The notes under the pieces were generated by a model. That model was not told where the DNA came from and made no database searches. It saw only the letters and a program-made list of their open reading frames with translations. Of a DNA stretch of 33,938 bases, positions 25,305-32,058 are shown one piece after another. Source of the stretch: Candidatus Izemoplasmatales bacterium (GTDB lineage Bacteria; Bacillota_I; Bacilli_A; Izemoplasmatales; Hujiaoplasmataceae); NCBI GenBank assembly GCA_028691315.1, contig JAQUZN010000013.1, forward strand, positions 1 through 33,938, in the 5' to 3' direction. Position numbers and translations under genes: made by a program. Numbering within the stretch: position 1 is the first letter of the stretch; each line of letters opens with the position of its first letter.

Positions 25305-25320
25305 GGTTACATATGTAACC
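25305..25320. promoter_or_regulatory. 16-base palindrome, candidate operator of the toxin-antitoxin module
   Basis: GGTTACATATGTAACC is a perfect palindrome about 30 bases upstream of a TATAAT (25351-25356) and 69 bases ahead of the first toxin codon. MqsA-type antitoxins repress their own operon by binding palindromes with AACC/GGTT ends in E. coli, so autoregulation is likely. Binding is inferred. Confidence 0.65.
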
Positions 25321-25350
25321 GAAAATACATGATTTCCTAAACTTATATGG

Positions 25351-25356
25351 TATAAT
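25351..25356 (+). promoter_or_regulatory. -10 box of the toxin-antitoxin operon
   Basis: Perfect TATAAT preceded by ATGG. No good -35 is present at the right distance. The SD AAGAAGGGA (25375-25383) and the GTG at 25389 follow. Confidence 0.55.
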
Positions 25357-25388
25357 TAAAGTATATCAAGTGTAAAGAAGGGATGTAA

Positions 25389-25465
25389 GTGCCTGATGAA
25401 ATCGTGGTTTTTATTCAAAAAATTCGAAAATTAATTAAAGAGAAAAGTGTGTTTTTTCAAATCGA
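25389..25465 (+). pseudogene. Displaced N-terminal part of the MqsR-like toxin (other frame)
   Basis: From a GTG at 25389, well placed behind the SD AAGAAGGGA, this frame encodes VPDEIVVFIQKIRKLIKEK, then SVFF. That resembles the first helix of MqsR-family toxins. The frame then leaves the family pattern at the T6 run 25452-25457. The rest of the toxin continues in the -1 frame from there. One extra T in the run would join the parts into SVFFSNRMYFEK. So either the gene is broken by a one-base deletion, or the run is slippery, or the sequence has a homopolymer error. Confidence 0.7.
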
Positions 25466-25720
25466 ATGTACTTTGAGAAAACATATGTACAAGTGCTTAT
25501 CGATTATTTTGGAATTACAGTCGAAGAAGCTTGGAGAATTATAACTTTTTTGAACAAGTTTGATTATTGCATTGATTCTATGCCGGATTACAATAAGAAA
25601 GAAGATACCCATATATTCAAACGTATGGTGAATGGAACGATGGCTTATATAAAAGTGCGTATTGAAGAAATGAATAATGATAGTACTGGTGTTTGTATTT
25701 CTTTCCATAAAGATTGTTAG
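25466..25720 (+). CDS. MqsR-family toxin (main part; start frameshifted)
   Basis: The 84-residue open frame holds most of an MqsR-like RNase toxin. After the helix VQVLIDYFGITVEEAWRIITFL come D-Y-x-x-x-x-M, a KRMVNGTMAYIKVRI strand matching the Y-x-K core of MqsR, and the ending VCISFHKDC, like the family's SF-[KH] end. MqsR toxins cleave mRNA, preferring GCU in E. coli. The ATG at 25466 has no SD and would lack the first helix. The full protein of about 110 residues needs the 25389-25460 segment in the neighbouring frame. The antitoxin gene starts 9 bases downstream behind AGGAGGA. Activity as it stands is uncertain. Confidence 0.78.
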   Translation: MYFEKTYVQVLIDYFGITVEEAWRIITFLNKFDYCIDSMPDYNKKEDTHIFKRMVNGTMAYIKVRIEEMNNDSTGVCISFHKDC

Positions 25721-25729
25721 GAGGACATT

Positions 25730-26707
25730 ATGGAAAAATTATATTATTGCGAATTTTGTCAGGGAAGGACAGAATCTTTTATCACATTAAAAAATGTAGA
25801 ATTTAACCACAATCATAAGGCATTATCTATTTTATCCGAAGTTCGAATATGTAAAGATTGCAAAAATCAAGTTTATGACCGAGAACTAGATCAAATTACC
25901 ACCGAAAAAGCAATTAATGAATATAATACTTTATATGGTATTCCAGGAAGTGAAATTATTAAGTTTAGAAACAATCTAAACATCAGTCAATCTACTCTAT
26001 CCAAAATTATCGGTATTGCAAAAAAGACATTGGTTAGTTATGAAAAAAATCAGGCAATTCCCAGCAATCATTATCTTCAAACTTTGAAAGTAGTGATGGA
26101 AAAGCCTGAAATTATTCAGTTGTTTGCCAAAAATAGTGATAAGATTTTTACAAAAAAAGAGGCAGAAAAAATTTTCTTCTGTGATATTCCAGATTCTTTC
26201 AAAGTTTGTGAAGATGAGTACCATGGATATAACGATTACAGTGAAGAAAAAATCGAGCAGGTCATACTCTATTTCGCTGAACATTCAACGGTCATGACCA
26301 AGATAAACAAAGGACTTTTTTATCTTGATTTTTCGGCATATAAAGAATTTGCGAGATCGATAACAGGTTCAAGTTATCAAAAATTTGCTTATGGTCCTTT
26401 TATAGCATCTCTATACCAAAAAATTGAAAAATTAGTTTTTCAAAAGAAGATTCATGTAAAATCAATTTCAACTGAAAATTTGAAATACAATGAATACACA
26501 TCATTAATAAAACCAAATCTGAGTCTTTTTAATGAACGTGAAATAATATTACTACAAAAAGTCAGGGACTATGTCACTTCATTATCAGCAAGTGCAGTAT
26601 CGGAAGATTCGCATGAAGAAAAAGCGTGGTTAATGACTGAAGATGGGGCATATATATCATATAACTATGCTTTGTCTTTGAATAAAGATTTTTTTGAAAA
26701 TGAATAG
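25730..26707 (+). CDS. Antitoxin: MqsA-like zinc finger + HTH + Panacea/SocA (DUF4065) domain
   Basis: The 325-residue protein has three parts. Residues 1-50 form a YgiT/MqsA-type zinc finger (CEFC and CKDC). Residues about 75-125 are an XRE-like helix-turn-helix (IKFRNNLNISQSTLSKIIGIAKKTLVSYEKN, split here into its two helices). From about residue 165 there is a DUF4065/Panacea domain, with MTKINKGLFYLDFSAYKEF, SITGSSYQKFAYGPF and IYQKIEKL-like features, as in SocA and PanA antitoxins. The protein probably neutralises the upstream MqsR-like toxin and represses the operon through the palindrome at 25305-25320. In E. coli MqsA the toxin-binding part is the zinc finger, so the added Panacea domain is a second possible neutralising module. 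Confidence 0.88.
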   Translation: MEKLYYCEFCQGRTESFITLKNVEFNHNHKALSILSEVRICKDCKNQVYDRELDQITTEKAINEYNTLYGIPGSEIIKFRNNLNISQSTLSKIIGIAKKTLVSYEKNQAIPSNHYLQTLKVVMEKPEIIQLFAKNSDKIFTKKEAEKIFFCDIPDSFKVCEDEYHGYNDYSEEKIEQVILYFAEHSTVMTKINKGLFYLDFSAYKEFARSITGSSYQKFAYGPFIASLYQKIEKLVFQKKIHVKSISTENLKYNEYTSLIKPNLSLFNEREIILLQKVRDYVTSLSASAVSEDSHEEKAWLMTEDGAYISYNYALSLNKDFFENE

Positions 26708-26714
26708 AAATCTA

Positions 26715-26743
26715 AAAAACGAGCCAAAAAACTCGTTTTTTTA
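26715..26743 (+). terminator. Rho-independent terminator of the toxin-antitoxin operon
   Basis: AAAAACGAG (26715-26723) and CTCGTTTTT (26732-26740) with an 8-base loop and continuing T run. The 195 bases that follow (26744-26938) hold no gene that I can support. Confidence 0.85.
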
Positions 26744-26939
26744 CGTCTACAATATAAATAAGGTTGAAAAGTAATACTAACCCGTTTTGAGTATTATTTT
26801 TCATGTAATTACAAAAAAAGCTTAGTACTGGAACCAAACAAACTAATTGATAGAACCACTCCAAAAATCAAAATTTCTTTTTTAAACAAAACAATGTAAC
26901 ATCCAAATATCGATTTCAAAAAAAATCATAAATTATTTC

Positions 26940-26968
26940 TTGAGAAAAAAGCGCTTTCATTGTATAAT
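26940..26968 (+). promoter_or_regulatory. Promoter of gdhA
   Basis: TTGAGA (26940-26945), 17-base spacer, TATAAT (26963-26968). It lies about 160 bases ahead of the gdhA start, leaving a long leader. Confidence 0.8.
26945..26961 (+). promoter_or_regulatory. cre-like (CcpA) site inside the gdhA promoter
   Basis: The sequence AGCGCTTTCATT (26950-26961) fits the right 12 bases of the consensus WTGNNARCGNWWWCAWW exactly; only the TG of the left half differs (AA). It lies between the -35 and -10 boxes, where CcpA binding would repress. Its GCGCTTTC also pairs with GAAAGTGC (26979-26986). Confidence 0.55.
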
Positions 26969-27036
26969 GATTATGTCAGAAAGTGCTTTTCTTCTCTGAA
27001 CAAATAGAAAGGACTAATTTAGTTCCGAAAATTAAG

Positions 27037-27062
27037 CTAAAATATATATTTTAGTCTTTTTT
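27037..27062 (+). promoter_or_regulatory. Terminator-like hairpin in the gdhA leader (possible attenuator)
   Basis: The 18-base palindrome CTAAAATATATATTTTAG (27037-27054) is followed by TC and seven T, all between the gdhA promoter and its start codon. An upstream GGACTAA (27011-27017) could pair instead with TTAGTC (27051-27056), offering a rival fold. This looks like conditional termination. No known riboswitch or T-box motif was recognised. Confidence 0.5.
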
Positions 27063-27080
27063 TATCTTAAAACGAAGAAA

Positions 27081-27098
27081 AATCAGTTTTAACTGATT
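27081..27098 (+). repeat. Perfect inverted repeat near the gdhA start
   Basis: AATCAGTT (27081-27088) and AACTGATT (27091-27098) with a 2-base centre, 16 bases ahead of the SD. It could be an operator or a further leader hairpin. Confidence 0.5.
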
Positions 27099-27128
27099 AA
27101 AAAATATAACATAAGAGAGGCGACAAAA

Positions 27129-28475
27129 TTGTTTAAGAGCGAGTACTTAAATGAACTATTCAAAAGTGTTTCAGAAAGAAATTCAAGTCAACACGAGTAC
27201 CTACAAGCAATTGAAGAATTTTTTGAATCGATGGACTTTGTTGTTCTAGACGATCCAAGAATTTGTGAAAATGCGATTATGGAAAGGTTGATTGAACCAG
27301 AAAGAACCATCAAGTTCCGAGTTACTTGGATTGATGACTTAGGAAAAATCAATGTAAACCGTGGATACAGGATCCAATTTAATTCAGCGATAGGACCCTA
27401 CAAGGGCGGACTTCGTTTCCATGGCTCAGTAAATGAATCCATTCTAAAGTTTTTAGGATTCGAACAAACTTTTAAAAATGCACTAACAGGACTTCCAATG
27501 GGTGGCGCAAAAGGTGGATCTGATTTTGACACACGTGGAAAAAGTGATCGCGAAATCATGAGATTCTCGCAAAACTTTATGTTAGAACTATATCGTCATA
27601 TCGGTCCTGACACAGATGTACCGGCTGGTGACATCGGTGTTGGAAACAAAGAAATTGGATACATGTATGGCATGTACAAAAAGATTCAAAATGAAGTTAC
27701 AGGAACATTAACTGGTAAAGGCTTATCATACGGTGGGTCTTTAGGTAGAACAGAAGCAACAGGTTATGGTGTTTGTTACTTTGTAAACGAAATGTTAAAA
27801 ACATATCGTAATGATGACTTTAAGAATAAAATCGTTATTATCTCTGGATCCGGAAAAGTTGGAAAATACGCTGCTTTAAAAGCACATGAATTAGGTGCGA
27901 AAGTTGTTGCTTTATCTGATATTAATGGATTTGTCTACGATCCAAATGGTCTTGACTTAAGTATCGTTAAAATGTTAACTGAAGATTCTCCAGAATTTTC
28001 TACTAAATACACAGAATATCGTCCAAATGCAACATTCAATCCAGTACCAAGCGACATTTGGAAAGTACCATGTGATATCGCACTTCCTTGTGCTACTCAA
28101 AATGAATTACAAATTGAAGGCGTGAAGGCGTTAGTAGAAAATGGTTGCTTCTTGGTAGCTGAAGGTGCAAACATGCCAACAACACTAGATGCAACAAAGT
28201 ATTTGCAACATCATGATATTTTATTCGCTCCAGGAAAAGCTGCAAATGCCGGAGGCGTTGCTGTATCAGGACTTGAAATGAGCCAAAATGCAATGCACTA
28301 CCCATGGACTTATGCTGAAGTCGATGAAAAACTTGAATTAATCATGGCTGATATCTTTAAAAAAGCATATACCCAAGCAAGAAAATACACTGACCACAGA
28401 AACCTTGTAGTAGGTGCGAATATTGCTGGATTTATGAGAGTATATCAAGCAATGTTGGACCAAGGTGTTCTATAA
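27129..28475 (+). CDS. gdhA: Glutamate dehydrogenase (NADP-type, hexameric)
   Basis: The 448-residue enzyme interconverts 2-oxoglutarate plus ammonia and glutamate. The catalytic region is complete: YKGGLRFHGSVN, PMGGAKGGSDFD with Lys128, PAGDIGVGNKEIGYMYG, and the NAD(P)-binding ISGSGKVGKYAALKAHELGAK region (named here by its GSGKVG core). The C-terminal GANIAGFMRV is typical of the S_50-like hexameric class, usually NADP-linked and biosynthetic. The start is TTG with SD GAGAGG (27115-27120) 8 bases upstream. It has a long, structured leader and a cre-like site in its promoter. The following DUF1015, serC and serA genes run on closely. Confidence 0.96.
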   Translation: MFKSEYLNELFKSVSERNSSQHEYLQAIEEFFESMDFVVLDDPRICENAIMERLIEPERTIKFRVTWIDDLGKINVNRGYRIQFNSAIGPYKGGLRFHGSVNESILKFLGFEQTFKNALTGLPMGGAKGGSDFDTRGKSDREIMRFSQNFMLELYRHIGPDTDVPAGDIGVGNKEIGYMYGMYKKIQNEVTGTLTGKGLSYGGSLGRTEATGYGVCYFVNEMLKTYRNDDFKNKIVIISGSGKVGKYAALKAHELGAKVVALSDINGFVYDPNGLDLSIVKMLTEDSPEFSTKYTEYRPNATFNPVPSDIWKVPCDIALPCATQNELQIEGVKALVENGCFLVAEGANMPTTLDATKYLQHHDILFAPGKAANAGGVAVSGLEMSQNAMHYPWTYAEVDEKLELIMADIFKKAYTQARKYTDHRNLVVGANIAGFMRVYQAMLDQGVL

Positions 28476-28476
28476 G

Positions 28477-29670
28477 ATGCCTTTTGTCATCACCCCAAAA
28501 ATTTTACTTCCAAAATCGGACATTGATTTAAATAAATGGGCAGTTATCGCTTGTGACCAGTTCACAAGCGAGCCACATTATTGGCTTGAATTAAAAATGT
28601 TAGTAGACAAAAATTTCTCCACTTACAATCTAATCTTACCAGAAGTGTTTTTAGAAAATAACGCATCTCTTCAAATTAAAGAAGCTAACCAGAATATGGC
28701 TGATTATTTAAAAATCAATCTCTTTAGAGAAGAAGAATGTATGGTACTTGTAGAACGTAAAACGCCTTATACAGATTGTAGATTAGGGCTTGTTCTTGCG
28801 ATTGATTTAGAGAGTTATGAATATGAACCTGGAAAAGTAGGCTCAATTGTGGCAAGTGAAAGAACAGTACCTGAACGTATTCCACCAAGAGTAAAAATCA
28901 GGGAAAACGCACCGATTGAATTACCTCATGTTCTTGTTTTAATTGATGATTTGGAAGACCAAATCATTAATAAAATCTACAAAACAAAAGATAGTTTAGA
29001 TGTTTTATACGATTTTGATTTAAATATGGGTGGTGGCCACTTAAAAGGATACAAGGTCAAAGATACCGAACGAATTAGCCATAAATTGATGGCTTCTAGT
29101 GAAACAATTAAAATGATCGTAGGGGATGGCAATCATTCTTTAGCTTCTGCAAAAGTATGTTGGGAAGCAATAAAAAAATCATTGCCAGAAAACGAGTTTT
29201 ATATTCATCCTGCACGTTTTGCATTGGTTGAAGTCATTAGTTTATATGATCCGGGGTTGACATTTGAACCTATTCACCGCGTGTTATATCATGTGTCAAA
29301 AAACTTTATCAAGGATTTTGAACATCACGTAACCGGTGATGCTGTAACGACGGTTTATGATGGTCATAAATTTAGAGAAGTGCATGTCCCAGAGAATCCG
29401 TTTATTGCGATTAAAATGATACAAGAATTTTTAGATAAATATTTAGAAGTCTATCCTGAGATAAAAATTGATTTTGTGCATGGACTAGATAGCTTAGAAA
29501 AAGTAGTTAAATCTAACAAAGATTCAATCGGAATAATGATGCCTCAATTAAAAAGAGAAGATTTATTCCCATATGTTAAAAATTATGGTGTTTTACCTAG
29601 AAAATCTTTTTCTCTAGGGGAAGCAAAAGAAAAAAGATATTATATGGAATGCCGGAAAATTCAAAAATAA
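28477..29670 (+). CDS. DUF1015 family protein (serC/serA-associated)
   Basis: The protein of about 397 residues matches DUF1015, an uncharacterised family often found beside serC and serA in Firmicutes. Visible conserved parts are CDQFTSEPHYW near the start, GSIVASERTVPERIPPRVKIRENA in the middle (the ERTxPERIPPR core), GDGNHSLASAK (about residue 215) and GIMMPQLKREDLFPYV near the end. The function is unknown; the neighbourhood suggests a role linked to serine or amino-acid metabolism. The start at 28477 (ATG, 1 base after the gdhA stop) is preferred over the GTG at 28465, which lies inside gdhA. The CAAGGTG at 28461-28467 can serve as SD. Confidence 0.88.
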   Translation: MPFVITPKILLPKSDIDLNKWAVIACDQFTSEPHYWLELKMLVDKNFSTYNLILPEVFLENNASLQIKEANQNMADYLKINLFREEECMVLVERKTPYTDCRLGLVLAIDLESYEYEPGKVGSIVASERTVPERIPPRVKIRENAPIELPHVLVLIDDLEDQIINKIYKTKDSLDVLYDFDLNMGGGHLKGYKVKDTERISHKLMASSETIKMIVGDGNHSLASAKVCWEAIKKSLPENEFYIHPARFALVEVISLYDPGLTFEPIHRVLYHVSKNFIKDFEHHVTGDAVTTVYDGHKFREVHVPENPFIAIKMIQEFLDKYLEVYPEIKIDFVHGLDSLEKVVKSNKDSIGIMMPQLKREDLFPYVKNYGVLPRKSFSLGEAKEKRYYMECRKIQK

Positions 29671-29701
29671 CGATAATTATAACTGTAAGGAGGTTAATTA
29701 A

Positions 29702-30787
29702 ATGAAGAGAGTTTATAACTTTTCTGCTGGCCCTGCTGTATTACCAGAGCCGGTTTTACAACAAGCTGCAGATGAAATGCTTTGTTATAAAGACACGGGT
29801 ATGTCTGTTATGGAAATGAGCCACCGTTCAAAAGCTTTTGAAACAATTTTGGATGAAGCTATTGCTGATTTAAAGCAATTAATGAATATACCTGATAATT
29901 ATAAGGTTTTATTTTTACAAGGTGGAGGACACACACAGTTTGCAATGGTTCCTATGAACTTAATGCGAAGTGGTTCAGCAGATTATATTATCACAGGTGA
30001 ATGGGCTAAAAAAGCTTATGCAGAAGCCAAAAAATATGGAACACCAAGAAAGTTAGCAACGAGTGAAGAAGCTAGTTTCTCATATATTCCTGATTGTACA
30101 AACCTAGATGTTAATCCAACTGCAGATTATGTATACATTTGCGAGAATAATACAATTTATGGCACGAAGTTTCCTGTATTACCGAATACTTTTGGTAAAG
30201 TACTCGTCTCAGATATGTCTTCTTGTATTTTGTCTGAACCGATTGATGTAAGCAAATACGGACTTATTTATGCTGGAGCTCAAAAGAATATTGGACCAGC
30301 AGGGACTGTCATTGTTATTATCCGTGAAGACTTAATCAAAGAAGATGTGTTCCCAGGAACGCCAACAATGTTACAATACAAGATTCATGCAGATAAAAAC
30401 TCTTTATATAATACGCCTCCAACCTACGGAATCTATATTTGTGGACTTGTCTTTAAGTGGTTACTTAATTTAGGCGGGTTAGAAGAAATGAAACGTCGTA
30501 ATGTTGAAAAAGCATCAATTCTATATGATTTCCTTGATTCATCCAAGTTATTTAAAGGAAGTGTTGCTAAAAAAGACCGTTCTTTAATGAATGTAACTTT
30601 TAATACGGGTAATAAAGAAATGGATGAATTGTTTATAAATGCATCTTTAGAAGCAGGATTTGAAAACTTAAAAGGTCACCGTTCAGTTGGTGGCATGAGA
30701 GCTTCTATTTATAATGCGATGCCACTTGATGGCGTGAAAGCATTAACTGCTTTCATGGTTCAATTCGAGAAGGAACACGCCTTATGA
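29702..30787 (+). CDS. serC: Phosphoserine aminotransferase
   Basis: The 361-residue class-V aminotransferase catalyses 3-phosphohydroxypyruvate plus glutamate to phosphoserine plus 2-oxoglutarate. The N-terminal YNFSAGPAVLPEPVLQQA and SVMEMSHRSK are diagnostic, with LFLQGGGHTQFAMVPMN as the cofactor phosphate region and Lys195 in GAQKNIGPAG as the PLP lysine. The C-terminal GHRSVGGMRASIYNAMP completes it. The SD is ideal (AAGGAGG, about 29689-29695). Its stop overlaps the start of serA by ATGA. Upstream gdhA could supply the glutamate. Confidence 0.97.
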   Translation: MKRVYNFSAGPAVLPEPVLQQAADEMLCYKDTGMSVMEMSHRSKAFETILDEAIADLKQLMNIPDNYKVLFLQGGGHTQFAMVPMNLMRSGSADYIITGEWAKKAYAEAKKYGTPRKLATSEEASFSYIPDCTNLDVNPTADYVYICENNTIYGTKFPVLPNTFGKVLVSDMSSCILSEPIDVSKYGLIYAGAQKNIGPAGTVIVIIREDLIKEDVFPGTPTMLQYKIHADKNSLYNTPPTYGIYICGLVFKWLLNLGGLEEMKRRNVEKASILYDFLDSSKLFKGSVAKKDRSLMNVTFNTGNKEMDELFINASLEAGFENLKGHRSVGGMRASIYNAMPLDGVKALTAFMVQFEKEHAL

Positions 30788-31935
30788 GAGTGGTATGTTT
30801 AAATAATATATCTCCTACTGGGTTAAATGAGTTTACTAAAAAATATGAAATCATTGATGATTTGACAAAAGCAGAATTAATTGTTGTTAGATCAGCGCAA
30901 ATGCATGACATAGATTTACCAAAGAAACTTTTAGCCATTGCTAGAGCTGGTGCTGGAGTCAATAACATTCCTTTAGACAAAATGGCAGAAGCCGGTGTAG
31001 TCGTTTTCAACACGCCAGGAGCGAATGCTAACGGCGTCAAAGAATTAGTGATTGCGGGACTTTTAATTGCTTCAAGAGACATCGTTGGTGGCGTGAACTG
31101 GGTGAAAGCCAATCAAACAGATGAAGCAATTTCAAAGTCAATTGAAAAAGCAAAAGTGGCTTTTGGTGGGAACGAAATCTTCGGAAAAACAATTGGTGTC
31201 ATTGGTCTTGGTGCTGTTGGTGGAAAAGTGGCGGAAGCTTGTTTCAATCTTGGAATGAAAGTGATAGGCTTTGATCCTTATTTATCCGATGAAGCTCGTT
31301 CAACTCTTCCTAATGAAATAATGCTTACCGATAATTTAGATCAGATATATAAAGTAAGTGACTTTATGAGTCTTCATCTGCCTTTACTTGATAGTACACG
31401 GTATATGATGAATGAGGAAGTATTTGAAAAAGTAAAACCAGGTTGTACACTTCTTAATTTTTCAAGAGATGCTTTAGTTGATGATGATGACCTAGAACAA
31501 GCCATTGCTTCAGGTAAAATCAAAAAATATGTCACGGACTTTCCAAACTATAAAACGGCGAATATGGAAAATGTAATCTGTATTCCTCATCTTGGGGCTT
31601 CGACCGAAGAGAGTGAAGAAAACTGTGCATATATGGCTTGTCATGAACTAATGAAGTTTGTGGAAACTGGAACGATTATGAACTCTGTGAACTATCCTAG
31701 AATTGATCCGGGAAAACAAGAATCGGTTTCAAGGATTGTCGTTTTACACCAAAAAGAAGATTTGATGGTTCAGTTTATGGATATTTTATTTAATAAACCT
31801 GTGTTAAATATTATTACAAAGACAAAAGGATCAAAATCAGTAACGATTTTTGATATTGATGAAGACATTCCTTTAGACTGTCTTCATAAATTTAAAGAAC
31901 TTGAGGGCGTTATAAGAGTCAGAAAGATATCATAA
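30784..31935 (+). CDS. serA: D-3-phosphoglycerate dehydrogenase
   Basis: The 383-residue D-2-hydroxyacid dehydrogenase performs the first step of serine synthesis. It has the substrate domain with ARAGAGVNNIPLDKMAEAGV, the NAD-binding loop GVIGLGAVGGKVAE, the catalytic Arg in LLNFSRDALVDDDDL and the catalytic His in IPHLGASTEESEENC. A short C-terminal ACT-like segment (about residues 315-383) ends in a region resembling VIRVRKI. This is shorter than the long SerA forms with an intervening domain. Coupled to serC by ATGA. A terminator follows. Confidence 0.94.
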   Translation: MRVVCLNNISPTGLNEFTKKYEIIDDLTKAELIVVRSAQMHDIDLPKKLLAIARAGAGVNNIPLDKMAEAGVVVFNTPGANANGVKELVIAGLLIASRDIVGGVNWVKANQTDEAISKSIEKAKVAFGGNEIFGKTIGVIGLGAVGGKVAEACFNLGMKVIGFDPYLSDEARSTLPNEIMLTDNLDQIYKVSDFMSLHLPLLDSTRYMMNEEVFEKVKPGCTLLNFSRDALVDDDDLEQAIASGKIKKYVTDFPNYKTANMENVICIPHLGASTEESEENCAYMACHELMKFVETGTIMNSVNYPRIDPGKQESVSRIVVLHQKEDLMVQFMDILFNKPVLNIITKTKGSKSVTIFDIDEDIPLDCLHKFKELEGVIRVRKIS

Positions 31936-31942
31936 ACAACAC

Positions 31943-31975
31943 AAGATGGTGAATTTTACCATCTTTTCTTTTTTG
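31943..31975 (+). terminator. Rho-independent terminator of the gdhA-serA block
   Basis: AAGATGGT (31943-31950) / ACCATCTT (31958-31965) with a 7-base loop, then TTCTTTTTTG. Confidence 0.9.
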
Positions 31976-32019
31976 ACACATAATCATCACAAATGAAGAA
32001 TATACTGAAATCGGTTATA

Positions 32020-32044
32020 AATAAACAAGTGTTTATTAATAAAC
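32020..32044. promoter_or_regulatory. TetR-style operator in front of the MMPL exporter gene
   Basis: AATAAACAAGTGTTTATT (32020-32037) is an 8-base inverted repeat with a 2-base centre, and a further AATAAAC half-site follows at 32038-32044, next to the SD. TetR-family repressors commonly control RND/MMPL pumps through such sites. No regulator gene is in the window. Confidence 0.6.
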
Positions 32045-32058
32045 GGGAGGTGAATTCA

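Noticed and set aside
25449-25458. Classical ribosomal -1 frameshift heptamer in the toxin gene.
   Set aside because: In the zero frame the run reads G TTT TTT, so the first base does not fit X-XXY-YYZ. Slippage is still possible, but the classical motif is not there.
26970-27128. T-box or known riboswitch in the gdhA leader.
   Set aside because: No T-box anti-terminator core and no conserved riboswitch core was found; only generic hairpins are visible.
30753-31112. A 119-codon minus-strand frame across serC/serA.
   Set aside because: It is antisense to well-supported genes, with no SD or recognisable domain.
31973-32006. TTGACA ... TATACT promoter for the MMPL gene.
   Set aside because: The spacer is 22 bases, too long for a normal sigma-A promoter, and the TTGACA lies in the tail of the serA terminator.
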